A program made the translations under genes and the position numbers. The notes under the pieces were generated by a model that worked only from the letters and a program-made list of their open reading frames with translations, was not told where the DNA came from and did not search any database. DNA of 64,000 bases from Streptomyces griseoincarnatus (lineage in GTDB: Bacteria; Actinomycetota; Actinomycetes; Streptomycetales; Streptomycetaceae). Each line of letters begins with the position of its first letter. The stretch's first letter is position 1. The DNA is taken from NCBI GenBank assembly GCA_014649575.1, contig BMTH01000002.1, positions 1 to 64,000 of the forward strand, read 5' to 3'. Positions 31,798 through 40,574 of this stretch are shown here, in pieces.

Positions 31798-32673
31798 ATG
31801 CCCGTACGCGCTGTTGCCGCCTCGACCACCGCGCTCGCGGGAGCCGCCGTCCTCCTGCTGCCGCTCTCCCCGGCCCGGGCCGCCGAGGGTGCCGCGCCCG
31901 CGCCCGTGGTCGTCGCGCACCGGGGCGCCTCCGGTTACGCGCCGGAGAACACGCTCGCCGCCGTCGACAAGGCGGCCGCCCTGGGCGCCGAGTGGGTGGA
32001 GAACGACGTCCAGCGCACCAAGGACGGCGAACTCGTCGTCGTCCACGACGACAGCCTGCAGCGCACCACCGACGTCGAGGAGGTCTTCCCCGACCGTGCG
32101 CCGTGGAAGGTGAAGGACTTCACCGCCGCCGAGATAGCCCGCCTGGACGCGGGCAGCTGGTTCGACCCGAAGTACGCGGGCGCGCGCGTGCCGACGCTGG
32201 AGCAGTTCGTGCACCGGATCGACCAGCACCGGCAGAAGCTGCTGCTGGAGATCAAGAACCCGCAGCTGTACCCCGGCATCGAGCGGGACATCCTCAAGGT
32301 GCTGGCCGACGAGGGCTGGCTCGACCCGGCACATGTACGGCAGCGGCTGATCGTGCAGAGCTTCGGCGCGGACAGCGTGCGCACGGTCCACCAGCTGGCG
32401 CCCGCAGTGAAGACCGGCTTCCTCGGCACGCCGCCCATCGCCGACCTGCCGACGTACGCGGCTTTCACCGACCAGATCAACCCCTCGCACGCGTCGCTCA
32501 CCGCCGACTACGTGACCGCGGTGCACGCCTTCAAGGGAGCGCACGGCAAGCGGCTGGAGACGTTCACCTGGACGGTGAACGACGCGGCCGCCGCCCGCCG
32601 GGTGGCCGGCTACGGGGTGGACGGGATCATCACCAACAACCCCGACGTCGTGCGTGACGCGGTGGGCGGCTGA
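31798..32673 (+). CDS. glpQ: Secreted glycerophosphodiester phosphodiesterase
   Basis: A 291-residue exported GDPD enzyme. A signal peptide ends near LSPARA-AEG (about 29). The TIM-barrel motifs are VVAHRGASGYAPENTLAAV, WVENDVQRTKDGELVVVHDD with the metal-binding Glu and Asp and catalytic His, and LLLEIKNP. It releases glycerol-3-phosphate and an alcohol from deacylated phospholipids or teichoic-acid-related compounds outside the cell. From memory, Streptomyces homologues belong to the phosphate-starvation response; I found no convincing PHO box here. GAGG lies about 8 nt before the ATG, and TTGACC occurs at 31741 as a possible -35. Confidence 0.92.
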   Translation: MPVRAVAASTTALAGAAVLLLPLSPARAAEGAAPAPVVVAHRGASGYAPENTLAAVDKAAALGAEWVENDVQRTKDGELVVVHDDSLQRTTDVEEVFPDRAPWKVKDFTAAEIARLDAGSWFDPKYAGARVPTLEQFVHRIDQHRQKLLLEIKNPQLYPGIERDILKVLADEGWLDPAHVRQRLIVQSFGADSVRTVHQLAPAVKTGFLGTPPIADLPTYAAFTDQINPSHASLTADYVTAVHAFKGAHGKRLETFTWTVNDAAAARRVAGYGVDGIITNNPDVVRDAVGG

Positions 32674-32749
32674 TCCGCGCCCGCGGGCGCCTGTTCCCCT
32701 GTCGCCGTTCCGGCGGGCGTTGTCGGTGGCGGGCCGTACGGTGGGGCGC

Positions 32750-33304
32750 ATGGACGACGACGGGCGGTACGAGCAGCGGGTCGTGTGGGCCGTCGTGGAC
32801 ACCGGCATCGGCCCGCTGCTGCTGGCGGCGACCCGGGAGGGTTTGGTCAACGTGGTGTTCCACGCCACCGACGAGGTGCGTGACAAGGCGTTGTCGCGGC
32901 TGGCGTCCCGGCTCGGCTCCGAGCCCGTGGAGGAGCCCGGCTCTCCCCTGCTGGCCGAGGCGATACGCCAGTTCGAGGCCTACTTCGCGGGTGAGCGGCA
33001 TCTCTTCGAGCTGCCGTTGGACTGGTCGCTGATCTCGGGCTTCAACCGCGAGGTGTTGCGCGAACTGGCCACCACCGTGCCGTTCGGCACGGTGGTGGGG
33101 TACGGCGACCTGGCAGGCCGGGTGGGTCAGCCGGGCGCCGCGCAGGCCGTGGGCATGGCCATGGGCGCCAACCCGCTCCCCGTCGTCGTGCCTTGCCACC
33201 GAGTCGTGGAAAGCGGCGGCGGCATCGGCGGGTTCGGGGGCGGGCTGGAGACCAAGCGGCGGCTGCTCGCCCTGGAGGGTGTGCTGCCGGAACCTCTGTT
33301 CTGA
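32750..33304 (+). CDS. ogt: Methylated-DNA--protein-cysteine methyltransferase
   Basis: A 184-residue O6-alkylguanine-DNA alkyltransferase. The methyl-acceptor motif PCHRVV (in NPLPVVVPCHRVVESGGG) is intact, and the winged-helix core VPFGTVVGYGDLAGRVGQPGAAQAVG precedes it. The N-terminal half is the ribonuclease-like domain. It repairs O6-methylguanine by irreversible self-methylation. The -10-like TACGGT at 32737-32742 ends 7 nt before the ATG and there is no Shine-Dalgarno sequence, so the message is probably leaderless. Confidence 0.93.
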   Translation: MDDDGRYEQRVVWAVVDTGIGPLLLAATREGLVNVVFHATDEVRDKALSRLASRLGSEPVEEPGSPLLAEAIRQFEAYFAGERHLFELPLDWSLISGFNREVLRELATTVPFGTVVGYGDLAGRVGQPGAAQAVGMAMGANPLPVVVPCHRVVESGGGIGGFGGGLETKRRLLALEGVLPEPLF

Positions 33305-33331
33305 CGGCCGCGGGGCCCGCGGAGCCGCGGC

Positions 33332-33760
33332 TCAGTCGTAGTGGCGCGCCTCGAAGATGTTGCCGTCGGGGTCGCGGAAGTAGAAGCTGCGCTTGGCCAG
33401 GCCGCGGGCGCCGAAGGAGTCATGGGCGATGTCCGACACCGGGACCGACTGCCCCTGGAGCCGGTCAAGGAGGGCGTCGAAGGCGTCAGCGGACAGCGAA
33501 AGGCAGACGTGGTTGACGGGGTGGCCGGAGCTGTCGGCGGCCCCTGGGAGCATCGTCATGCGGTCCGCCTTGGCGCGCGGCATGAGGTCGAGGATCGTCT
33601 CCTCGCTGACGCGCACCGAGGGGAAGGGCGCCTCGCCGGCCGAGAAGCCGGCGAGCCTGACCGGCTCCAGGCCGACGGCCTTCTCGTAGAAGTGCGCGGC
33701 GGCGATCGGGTCGCTCACCCAGAGGACGATGTGGTCGAGCCGGGTCGCGTGATCTGTCAT
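33332..33760 (-). CDS. VOC-superfamily (glyoxalase/dioxygenase-like) protein
   Basis: A 142-residue protein with two beta-alpha-beta-beta-beta modules. Metal-site residues fit the family: H in RLDHIVLWVSDP, H in HPVNHVCLSL, and E in DPDGNIFEARHYD. The motif FYFRDPDGNIFE is shared with glyoxalase I and fosfomycin-resistance proteins. The substrate is unknown. It is convergent with ogt and divergent from psuG; the 99-bp space to psuG must carry both promoters. Confidence 0.85.
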   Translation of the reverse strand: MTDHATRLDHIVLWVSDPIAAAHFYEKAVGLEPVRLAGFSAGEAPFPSVRVSEETILDLMPRAKADRMTMLPGAADSSGHPVNHVCLSLSADAFDALLDRLQGQSVPVSDIAHDSFGARGLAKRSFYFRDPDGNIFEARHYD

Positions 33761-33859
33761 GGCCCCAGCCTCCGTGAGCTGTGTGACGCACCGCAAGGGT
33801 TTGGCCCGGCGTGCCGCCCGCCAGAGATGGAGGGAAAGGCGGCAGACGGGAGGCAACGC

Positions 33860-34771
33860 GTGGTGCTCATGGTGTCGGAAGAGGTACGGGACGCGGTCGC
33901 GACGGGCCGGCCGGTGGTGGCCCTGGAGTCCACGATCATCGCCCACGGCCTGCCCCGGCCGCGCAATCTCCAGGTGGCGCGCGAACTGGAGGCCGCGGTG
34001 CGGCGGGAGGGCGCGGTCCCGGCGACGATCGCGGTGCTGGACGGGACGCCGCGGGTCGGCCTGGACAAGGAGCAGCTGGAGCGGGTCGCGAACGAGGACG
34101 GCATCCGCAAGCTGGGACACCGTGACCTGCCGCTCGCGGTCGCCACGGGGGCGAGCGGCGCGACGACCGTCTCCGCGACCGCGCTGCTCGCGGCGCGCGC
34201 GGACATCCGCGTCTTCGCCACCGGCGGGCTCGGCGGGGTGCACCGCGAATGGACGGTCACCCAGGACGAGTCTGCCGACCTGGGGCTGCTGGCGCGCACC
34301 CGCGTCACCGTGGTGTGCGCGGGCGTGAAGTCGATCCTGGACGTGCCGGCGACCCTGCAGCGGCTGGAAACGCTGGGCGTGGCGGTCGCCGGGTACGGCA
34401 CGGACCGCTTCCCCGGCTTCTACCTGTCGGACTCCGGACATCCCGTGGACTGGCGGTTGGACACTCCTGAGCAGGTGGCCGGGGTGATGCGGGCGCAGGA
34501 CGCGCTCGGCGGCCCCGGGTCGGCGCTGATCGTCGCCAACCCGGTGCCGGAGGGCGAGCAGCTGGATCCTGAGGTGCACGCGCGCGTGCTCGACGAGGCG
34601 CTGCGGGCGTGCGAGTCCGCGGGGGTCACCGGTCAGGGCGTCACCCCCTTCCTGCTGGACCATCTGGTGAGGCACACCGACGGCGCCTCCCTCGAGGCCA
34701 ACCTGGCGGCGGTGCGCGGCAACGTGGCGCTCGCGGCCAGGGTGGCGGCGGCCTGGGCCGCAGGGCAGTGA
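33860..34771 (+). CDS. psuG: Pseudouridine-5'-phosphate glycosidase
   Basis: A 303-residue PsuG protein. Motifs are [58 protein letters not shown] and FATGGLGGVHR. In the reaction, pseudouridine-5'-phosphate is split to uracil and ribose-5-phosphate. The GTG at 33860 is preceded by GGGAGG with 6-nt spacing; an ATG at 33869 is an alternative. Its stop overlaps the start of the kinase gene by 4 bp, which makes a two-gene pseudouridine salvage operon likely. Confidence 0.93.
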   Translation: MVLMVSEEVRDAVATGRPVVALESTIIAHGLPRPRNLQVARELEAAVRREGAVPATIAVLDGTPRVGLDKEQLERVANEDGIRKLGHRDLPLAVATGASGATTVSATALLAARADIRVFATGGLGGVHREWTVTQDESADLGLLARTRVTVVCAGVKSILDVPATLQRLETLGVAVAGYGTDRFPGFYLSDSGHPVDWRLDTPEQVAGVMRAQDALGGPGSALIVANPVPEGEQLDPEVHARVLDEALRACESAGVTGQGVTPFLLDHLVRHTDGASLEANLAAVRGNVALAARVAAAWAAGQ

Positions 34772-35679
34772 CCGGGCCGGGCGGGGCTCTGCTGGTCGTC
34801 GGCGACGTGATCACGGATGTGGTCGCGTGCCATGCCGGACCGCTCGCCCCGGGCACGGACACGGCGGCCGTGATCCGCACGGTGCCGGGCGGGGCGGGCG
34901 CGAACGTCGCCTGCTGGGCCGCGCGACAGGGGAGGTGCGAGGTGCGGCTGCTGGGGCGGGTGGGCGCGGACGCGGCGGTCTGGCACGAACGGGAACTGGC
35001 TGCCCGCGGGGTGCGTCCGCGGCTGGTCGTGGACGCCGACGCGCCGACGGGGACGGTCGTCTGCCTGGTCGACGAGGGTGCGGCGGCCGAGCGGACCTTC
35101 CTCACCGACAGCGGCGCGTCGCTGCGGCTCGGGCCCGAGGACTGGTCGGACGCCCTGCTGGACGGGGTGGGTCGGCTGCATCTGTCGGGTTATCTGCTGT
35201 TCAGCGGGAGCAGCCGGGCCCTGGTGGCGATGGCGTTGAAGGCGGCGGGGGCGCGCGGGGTGCCGGTGAGCGTGGACCCGGCGTCGGCCGGGTTCCTGGC
35301 CGAGCTGGGTCCGGACCGCTTCCTGTCGCTGGTGGAGGGCGTGGACGTGCTGCTGCCCAGCCGTGACGAGGCCTGCCTGCTGGCAGGGTGTCCGGACGTG
35401 GCGGAGGCGGCGGCGTCGCTGAGCCGGTCGGTGCCGCTGGTGGTGGTCAAGCTCGGCGCGGAGGGCGCGCTGCTGGCGCGGTCCGGAGAGGTGTGCGCAC
35501 GTGTTCCCGCGCCGCCGGTGACGCCTCGGGACACGACCGGTGCGGGCGACGCCTTCACCGGGGCCTTCCTGGCGGCGCTGCTGACCGGTGCGGATGCCGG
35601 GCGGGCGATGGAGGAGGGGTGCCGGGCAGGAGCGGCGGCGGTGGGGCGGGTGGGGGCACGGCCGCCGGCGCGGGACTGA
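34768..35679 (+). CDS. PfkB-family kinase, probable pseudouridine kinase
   Basis: A 303-residue ribokinase-type kinase. The N-terminal pattern is LLVVGDVITDVVA, then VPGGAGANVACWAARQG (first signature), and DTTGAGDAFTGAFLAALL (second signature with the catalytic Asp). Coupling to psuG by a GTGA overlap suggests it phosphorylates pseudouridine to give the PsuG substrate; sequence alone does not exclude another nucleoside or sugar. No obvious PsuT transporter is adjacent. Confidence 0.85.
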   Translation: MTGPGGALLVVGDVITDVVACHAGPLAPGTDTAAVIRTVPGGAGANVACWAARQGRCEVRLLGRVGADAAVWHERELAARGVRPRLVVDADAPTGTVVCLVDEGAAAERTFLTDSGASLRLGPEDWSDALLDGVGRLHLSGYLLFSGSSRALVAMALKAAGARGVPVSVDPASAGFLAELGPDRFLSLVEGVDVLLPSRDEACLLAGCPDVAEAAASLSRSVPLVVVKLGAEGALLARSGEVCARVPAPPVTPRDTTGAGDAFTGAFLAALLTGADAGRAMEEGCRAGAAAVGRVGARPPARD

Positions 35680-35689
35680 CGGGAGGCTT

Positions 35690-35800
35690 CTTCCATGCGG
35701 GAACCAACTGAAGGGCGCGTTCCTCCACAGGCGGGAACCACCTGAGGAGCGCCCTCTTCCACAGGCGGGAACCAAACGGAACTTGGCGTTTCCACAGGCC
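35690..35800. repeat. Three imperfect 34-bp tandem repeats downstream of the kinase
   Basis: The core GCGGGAACCA recurs at 35697, 35731 and 35765, exactly 34 bp apart. The fuller unit is roughly TTCCACAGGCGGGAACCA followed by CTGAGGAGCGC, with point differences. A fourth partial copy (TTTCCACAGGC) ends the block near 35797. One copy boundary forms a hairpin with outer arms GGGCGC (35713-35718) and GCGCCC (35749-35754), which may end psuG-kinase transcription. There are no unique spacers, so it is not a CRISPR array. Confidence 0.85.
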
Positions 35801-35887
35801 TGCACGCAGTCATCCGGTCGCTGGCAGACTGGCGCGGCAGGCCGCCGAGGAAGCGCGGCACGGGGGATCCACGCGAGGGGGAGCCGA

Positions 35888-37006
35888 ATGTCCAGGGCAG
35901 TGAATCTGAGGAAGGTCACCGGTCTCGGCCGGGTGAGCAGGCTGCGCCGGCTGGCGCGCAGGCGTCCCCGGGTGGATCTCAGCCACCCAGCCCGGTCTCC
36001 GCTGGGCTCCTCGGTGGTCAACTGCGTGACGTACCGGGACGGTCACCGCCTCTCCGTGCCCGGGGACGCGGCCGACGCCGTCAAGCGGGTGCGCGAGAGC
36101 GGGGAGGGGTTCGTGTGGCTGGGGCTGCACGAGCCGACGAGCCGGGAGTTCTCCGGCATCGCCGAGCTGTTCGACCTGCATCCGCTGGCGGTGGAGGACG
36201 CCGTCGAGGCGCATCAGCGGCCGAAGCTGGAGCGGTACGGGGAGACTCTGTTCGCCGTGTTCAAGACCGTCTGCTACGTCGAGCACGAGGAACTCACCGC
36301 GACCAGCGAGGTGGTCGACACCGGCGAGATCATGGTGTTCGTCGGCGAGGACTTCGTGGTGACCGTGCGGCACGGCCGGCACGGGTCGCTCGGCCCGCTG
36401 CGGGAAGGGCTGGAGGCCGATCCCGCGCGGCTGGCTCAGGGCCCGTCCACGGTGCTGCACGCCGTCGCGGACCAGGTCGTCGACGACTATCTGCGCGTGG
36501 TCGACTCGGTCCAGGAGGACATGGACCAGGTCGAGACGGAGGTGTTCGCGGAGCACGGTGCCCGGGTCGACCCGGGCCGTATCTACCAGCTCAAGCGTGA
36601 ACTGCTGGAGCTGAAACGGGCGGTGGTGCCTTTGGGCCGGCCGCTGGAGGAGCTCGCCACCCGGCCGAGCCAGGTGGTCGCCCCGGACATACAGGCGTAC
36701 TTCCGTGACGTCGCCGACCATCTGCAGCGGGCGACGGAGCAGATAGCGGCCTTCGACGAGCTGATCAACTCGATCCTCCAGGCCCACCTGGCGCGGGTCA
36801 CGGTCGCCCAGAACGAGGACATGCGGAAGATCACCGCATGGGCGGCGATCGTCGCGGTGCCGACCATGGTGTGCGGGGTGTACGGCATGAATTTCGACCA
36901 CATGCCGGAGCTGCACTGGCGGTACGGCTACGGCATGGTCGTCGGGGTGATATCCCTGGCGTGTCTCCTGCTGTACCGGGCGTTCCGGCGCAGCGGCTGG
37001 CTGTGA
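35888..37006 (+). CDS. CorA-family Mg2+/Co2+ transporter
   Basis: A 372-residue CorA-type channel protein. The long N-terminal cytoplasmic domain contains FVWLGLHEPTSREFSGIAELFDLHPLAVEDA. A coiled-coil stalk (about 190-300) follows, and two C-terminal membrane helices hold the selectivity motif YGMNF. The last cytoplasmic residues (RAFRRSGWL) are basic, as in the family. It imports Mg2+, or Co2+, down the membrane potential. GAGGGGGAG lies just before the ATG at 35888. The 34-bp repeats upstream are its 5' neighbours; no M-box riboswitch was recognised. Confidence 0.92.
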   Translation: MSRAVNLRKVTGLGRVSRLRRLARRRPRVDLSHPARSPLGSSVVNCVTYRDGHRLSVPGDAADAVKRVRESGEGFVWLGLHEPTSREFSGIAELFDLHPLAVEDAVEAHQRPKLERYGETLFAVFKTVCYVEHEELTATSEVVDTGEIMVFVGEDFVVTVRHGRHGSLGPLREGLEADPARLAQGPSTVLHAVADQVVDDYLRVVDSVQEDMDQVETEVFAEHGARVDPGRIYQLKRELLELKRAVVPLGRPLEELATRPSQVVAPDIQAYFRDVADHLQRATEQIAAFDELINSILQAHLARVTVAQNEDMRKITAWAAIVAVPTMVCGVYGMNFDHMPELHWRYGYGMVVGVISLACLLLYRAFRRSGWL

Positions 37007-37040
37007 CGCCCTCCCGTCCCGCCGGTCGCGGGCGGCGGGG

Positions 37041-37469
37041 TCAGCCGGAGGCGGACCGGGCGTAGACGCTCTCGGCGAAGGCGGCGATCTGCTCGTTCGT
37101 CAGGTGCTGCGCCAGATCGGCCTCGCTGATCATGCCGACGAGACGCTTGTCGTCGATGACGGGCAGCCGGCGGATCTGGTGGGTGCGCATCTCGGTGAGC
37201 ACGTCGTCGACGTCGGCCTCGGACTCGATCCAGCGGGGTGTGCCCTTGGCCATCTCGCCCGCGGTGACCTTGGCGGGATCGTGGCCCATGGCGACGCAGC
37301 CTACGACGATGTCGCGGTCGGTGAGGATGCCGCAGAGCCGTTCGTTCTCGTCGCTGATGGGAAGCGCGCCGACGTTCAGTTCGCGCATCAACTGTGCCGC
37401 TCGGTCGAGGGTTTCATGCGCGGGGATCCACTGGGCGCCGCGGTGCATGATGTCTCCGGCGGTGGTCAT
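37041..37469 (-). CDS. Stand-alone CBS-pair protein
   Basis: A 142-residue protein made of two CBS domains (about 7-60 and 72-125): MHRGAQWIPAHETLDRAAQLM with GALPISDENERLCGILTDRD, and WIESEADVDDVLTEM with RRLPVIDDKRLVGMISEADL. CBS pairs bind adenosyl nucleotides and regulate partner proteins. Homologues in actinomycetes resemble hypoxia-response protein 1. No partner gene is adjacent; corA is convergent. Confidence 0.9.
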   Translation of the reverse strand: MTTAGDIMHRGAQWIPAHETLDRAAQLMRELNVGALPISDENERLCGILTDRDIVVGCVAMGHDPAKVTAGEMAKGTPRWIESEADVDDVLTEMRTHQIRRLPVIDDKRLVGMISEADLAQHLTNEQIAAFAESVYARSASG

Positions 37470-37638
37470 GAGGTACCTCCCGGTGCCGGACGGCCGGCGC
37501 GGCGCGGGGCGCGCCGCGAGTCCCGACGCCCTTCATTGTCGTCGTGCCGCGCCCGGACGGCACCCGCAGCGGACGGCGCCGCGCCCCCGGCTCCAGCACG
37601 GCCCCGGCCTTGCCCCGGCCAAGCTCTTCGCCGTGCTC

Positions 37639-38271
37639 TCAGCCGCGCCAGGCCGGGTGACGGGGGTCGTCGGCCCGTACGAGCACGTCGGCGGTTCCGG
37701 CCGGGTCGGTCTCCTGCTCGTAGCGCTCGAAGGCGGGCAGGGTCCAGTGCTCGGCTTCGGGGGTACGGCGGCGCAGCGCACCGGGTGAGAGGAGGACGTG
37801 GACGGTCAGATCGAAGGGGAACCAGTGGTGCAGGAGGAGCGGGCCGTGCAGCAACAGCACGCCGCCGGGCGGCAGTTCGACGTACGGGCTGCGGGTGGCG
37901 CGGTCGGTGACCGGGTCCCAGAGGTCGGGCAGCACGCGTCCGCTGCCGCCGTGACCGAGCGGGTCGAACACCTCACGCCACAGGGCGCCGGTGTCGTACC
38001 AGCCGCTGTAGTAGGACTCCAGGTCCTGGTGGCCGTACTCGAGCCGGACCGAGGCGGGGCGCAGGAAGCCCTCCGTGCCGACGACCAGGCCGGCGCGGCC
38101 GCGAACGCGCAGCGCGTCGGCGAGCCGCTCGGCGAGGTCTCCCGGGCGGGCGGCCGGGGCGCCGTCGAGGGCGACGCGGGGCCAAGGGGCGCCGTCGGCC
38201 GTGTCGAGGTCCAGCAGGCGTTCGGCGAGCAGGTCGACGAGCCGGTCCCAGGTGATCGCTTCGAGTCGCAC
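37639..38271 (-). CDS. Uridine-kinase-like protein with a degenerate P-loop
   Basis: A 210-residue protein of the type annotated as uridine kinase in Streptomyces. The frame MRLEAITWDRLVDLLAERLLDL leads to PRVALDGAPAARPGDLAERLADAL, where a Walker A motif is expected, but the GK[ST] is absent. Later segments (VGTEGFLRPASVRLEYGHQD, SYYSGWYDTGALWREVFDPLG, GGVLLLHGPLLLHHW) fit the kinase core. Activity is therefore uncertain. The GTG at 38271 is used; GTG at 38289 is possible and neither has a strong ribosome binding site. Confidence 0.75.
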   Translation of the reverse strand: MRLEAITWDRLVDLLAERLLDLDTADGAPWPRVALDGAPAARPGDLAERLADALRVRGRAGLVVGTEGFLRPASVRLEYGHQDLESYYSGWYDTGALWREVFDPLGHGGSGRVLPDLWDPVTDRATRSPYVELPPGGVLLLHGPLLLHHWFPFDLTVHVLLSPGALRRRTPEAEHWTLPAFERYEQETDPAGTADVLVRADDPRHPAWRG

Positions 38272-38482
38272 ACGGCCATGATGCGGCACGTCCCGGACAG
38301 CACCGGGACCGCCGGGGAAGGCCGGGCGCCCTGGGATGGCGCGGACGGTGGACGCTCGCGTATGGGTGTGCGTCGCTCGGCCATGGCCCGGCGCGGCGGA
38401 GACCCGTTCACTGGTGGTGCGGGCGGCCGGGGAAAGGGCCCGGCCGGAAGGACGAGGGTGACGAGGACGACGGGGTGAGGAC

Positions 38483-38965
38483 ATGGGTGACGGGGCGTAC
38501 GCCGTGCTGACGGCGTTGGGTGTGCTGGGAACCGGGCTGGTGGCCGGGGTGTTCTGCGCGTTCTCGACGTTCGTGATGCGGGGGCTCGCGGCGCTGCCGG
38601 CGGCGCGGGGTGCGGCCGCGATGCGGGCGGTCAACGTGGCGGCGGTGCGTCCGCCGTTCATGGCGGTGTTCCTCGGCACGACGGTACTGAGCGCGGTGCT
38701 CACAGTGGTGACGCTCGTGACGTGGCCGGACCAGGGGGCAGTCGCCTCCGTGGTGGGCGGCGTGCTGTTCCTGTGCGGATCGTTCGGCCTGACCGTGGCG
38801 GCGAACATACCCCGCAACGAGCGGCTGGCCCGTCTCGACGCGGACGGCGCGGAGGCGGCCGCGTACTGGCCGGAGTACGTGCGCGGGTGGACGCGGTGGA
38901 ACCACGTCCGCGCCGTCGCCTCGGCCGGGGCAGCGCTGGCGTACCTCGTCGCACTCACCGGCTGA
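38483..38965 (+). CDS. DUF1772 (anthrone-oxygenase-like) membrane protein
   Basis: A 160-residue membrane protein with four predicted helices. It begins GVLGTGLVAGVFCAFSTFVMRGLAAL and includes TVAANIPRNERLARLD and WTRWNHVRAVASAGAALAYL, both characteristic of DUF1772. Some fungal members are anthrone oxygenases in polyketide pathways; bacterial members are mostly uncharacterised. There are no polyketide genes nearby, so a biosynthetic role is not suggested. Confidence 0.82.
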   Translation: MGDGAYAVLTALGVLGTGLVAGVFCAFSTFVMRGLAALPAARGAAAMRAVNVAAVRPPFMAVFLGTTVLSAVLTVVTLVTWPDQGAVASVVGGVLFLCGSFGLTVAANIPRNERLARLDADGAEAAAYWPEYVRGWTRWNHVRAVASAGAALAYLVALTG

Positions 38966-39083
38966 GGCGCCGTACGGCCGGTGTCCGGCACGCTGCGGGC
39001 CGGGGTGGGCGGACGTATCGTGTGCGCAGGAGTGCCGCCCGACGACGCACGGCCTGTCCCCCTGGCACGCAAAGAAGACGGCC

Positions 39084-40574
39084 ATGGCAGATCCCAAGGG
39101 TTTCCTCACCACACCCCGCCGGGAGTGGCCGCGCCGGCCTGTGGAGGAGCGCGTCCGCGACTGGGACGAGGTGTACGTACCCGGGGGACTGCTGCCGATC
39201 ATCAGCGAGCAGGCCGACCGGTGCATGGACTGCGGTGTGCCGTTCTGCCACGAGGCCTGTCCGCTGGGCAATCTCATCCCGGAATGGAACGACCTGGTCT
39301 CCCGGGAGGACTGGCGGGCGGCGGCGGAGCGGCTGCACGCCACGAACAACTTCCCCGAGTTCACGGGGAGGCTGTGCCCGGCGCCCTGCGAAGCCGGCTG
39401 TGTGCTCGCCATCAACCAGCCGGCGGTGACCATCAAGAACGTCGAGTGCGCCATCGCGGACAAGGCGTGGGAGGAGGGGTTCGCCGCACCGGCCCCGCCG
39501 GACCGGCTGTCCGGGCGGACGGTCGCGGTCATCGGTTCAGGGCCCACCGGGCTGGCCGCCGCCCAGCAGCTGACGCGGGCCGGGCACACGGTCGCCGTGT
39601 ACGAGCGGGACGACCGGATCGGCGGGCTCATGCGGTACGGGATCCCCGCATTCAAGATGGAGAAGCACCATCTGGAGCGGCGCGTGGAGCAGATGCGGGC
39701 CGAGGGGACGCGGTTCCGCACGTCGACCACGGTCGGGCAGGACGTGGACGCGGCGGAGCTGCGGAGCCGCTACGACGCGGTGGTGATCGCCACGGGAGCG
39801 ACGGCGTGGCGGAAGCTGCCGGTGCCGGGCCGTGACCTCGCGGGCATCCACCAGGCGATGGAGTACCTGCCGCTGGCCAACCGGGTGTGCGAGGGCGACC
39901 TGGAGAGGTCGCCGCTGTCGGCGGAGGGGCGGCACGTGGTCATCGTCGGGGGCGGCGACACGGGTGCGGACTGCCTGGGCACGGCGGTACGGGAGCGGGC
40001 CGCGTCGGTCACCCAGCTGGACATCTACCGGAAACCGGGCAGCGAGCGCGACGAGGAGAGCGAACCCTGGCCGACGTATCCGAAGCTGTACCGGCTGTCG
40101 GCGGCGCACGAGGAGGCGGGCGCGCTGGTGACGGCGCCGGCGGCGGAGGCCGACGCGCGGTTGTTCGCCGCGTCGACGCTGCGTTTCGAGGGGGACGAGG
40201 AAGGGCGGGTGCGCGGGCTGCATCTGGTCGAGGTGAACGCGGAGCGCAGGCCGGTACCGGGGACGGAGCGGACGCTGCCCGCCGACCTGGTGCTGCTCGC
40301 GCTCGGTTTCTCCGGGCCGGACCAGGGCGACGGGATCATCGCGCAGCTCGGTCTCGAGCTGGAGCCCCGTGGCACGATAGCGCGCGGGCCGGACTTCGCC
40401 ACGAACGTGCCGGGCGTCTTCGCGGCGGGCGACGCCGCTCGGGGGCAGTCGCTGATCGTGTGGGCCATCGCGGAGGGGCGGGCGGTGGCGGCGTCCGTCG
40501 ACCGTTGTCTCACGGGCGGCACGAGCCGACTGCCCGCGCCGATCGGCCCGTACGACCGGCCCATGACCGTCTGA
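39084..40574 (+). CDS. gltD: Glutamate synthase small-subunit-type oxidoreductase (stand-alone)
   Basis: A 496-residue GltD-type protein. N-terminal cysteine clusters bind two [4Fe-4S] centres (C47xxC50, CHEACP, CPAPCEAGC). The FAD motif VAVIGSGPTGLAAAQQL is followed by GIPAFKMEK, and the NADPH motif VIVGGGDTGADCLG is near 290. GDAARGQSLIVWAIAEGR closes the FAD site. In glutamate synthase it passes electrons from NADPH to the large subunit. No gltB lies beside it, so it may serve a distant large subunit or another acceptor. A possible -10 TATCGT is at 39016. Confidence 0.92.
   Translation: MADPKGFLTTPRREWPRRPVEERVRDWDEVYVPGGLLPIISEQADRCMDCGVPFCHEACPLGNLIPEWNDLVSREDWRAAAERLHATNNFPEFTGRLCPAPCEAGCVLAINQPAVTIKNVECAIADKAWEEGFAAPAPPDRLSGRTVAVIGSGPTGLAAAQQLTRAGHTVAVYERDDRIGGLMRYGIPAFKMEKHHLERRVEQMRAEGTRFRTSTTVGQDVDAAELRSRYDAVVIATGATAWRKLPVPGRDLAGIHQAMEYLPLANRVCEGDLERSPLSAEGRHVVIVGGGDTGADCLGTAVRERAASVTQLDIYRKPGSERDEESEPWPTYPKLYRLSAAHEEAGALVTAPAAEADARLFAASTLRFEGDEEGRVRGLHLVEVNAERRPVPGTERTLPADLVLLALGFSGPDQGDGIIAQLGLELEPRGTIARGPDFATNVPGVFAAGDAARGQSLIVWAIAEGRAVAASVDRCLTGGTSRLPAPIGPYDRPMTV

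Noticed and set aside
31690..31798. PHO box before glpQ
   Set aside because: GTTCA occurs twice 14 bp apart and GTTGACCCTCT once, but no pair of 11-bp direct repeats fits the Streptomyces PHO box.
35690..35800. Short repeats considered as a CRISPR array
   Set aside because: Copies are contiguous at 34-bp steps with no unique spacers and no cas genes; the same applies to the 35-bp and 105-bp blocks.
38483..38965. DUF1772 protein as part of a polyketide pathway
   Set aside because: No polyketide or tailoring genes are nearby; family membership alone does not support it.
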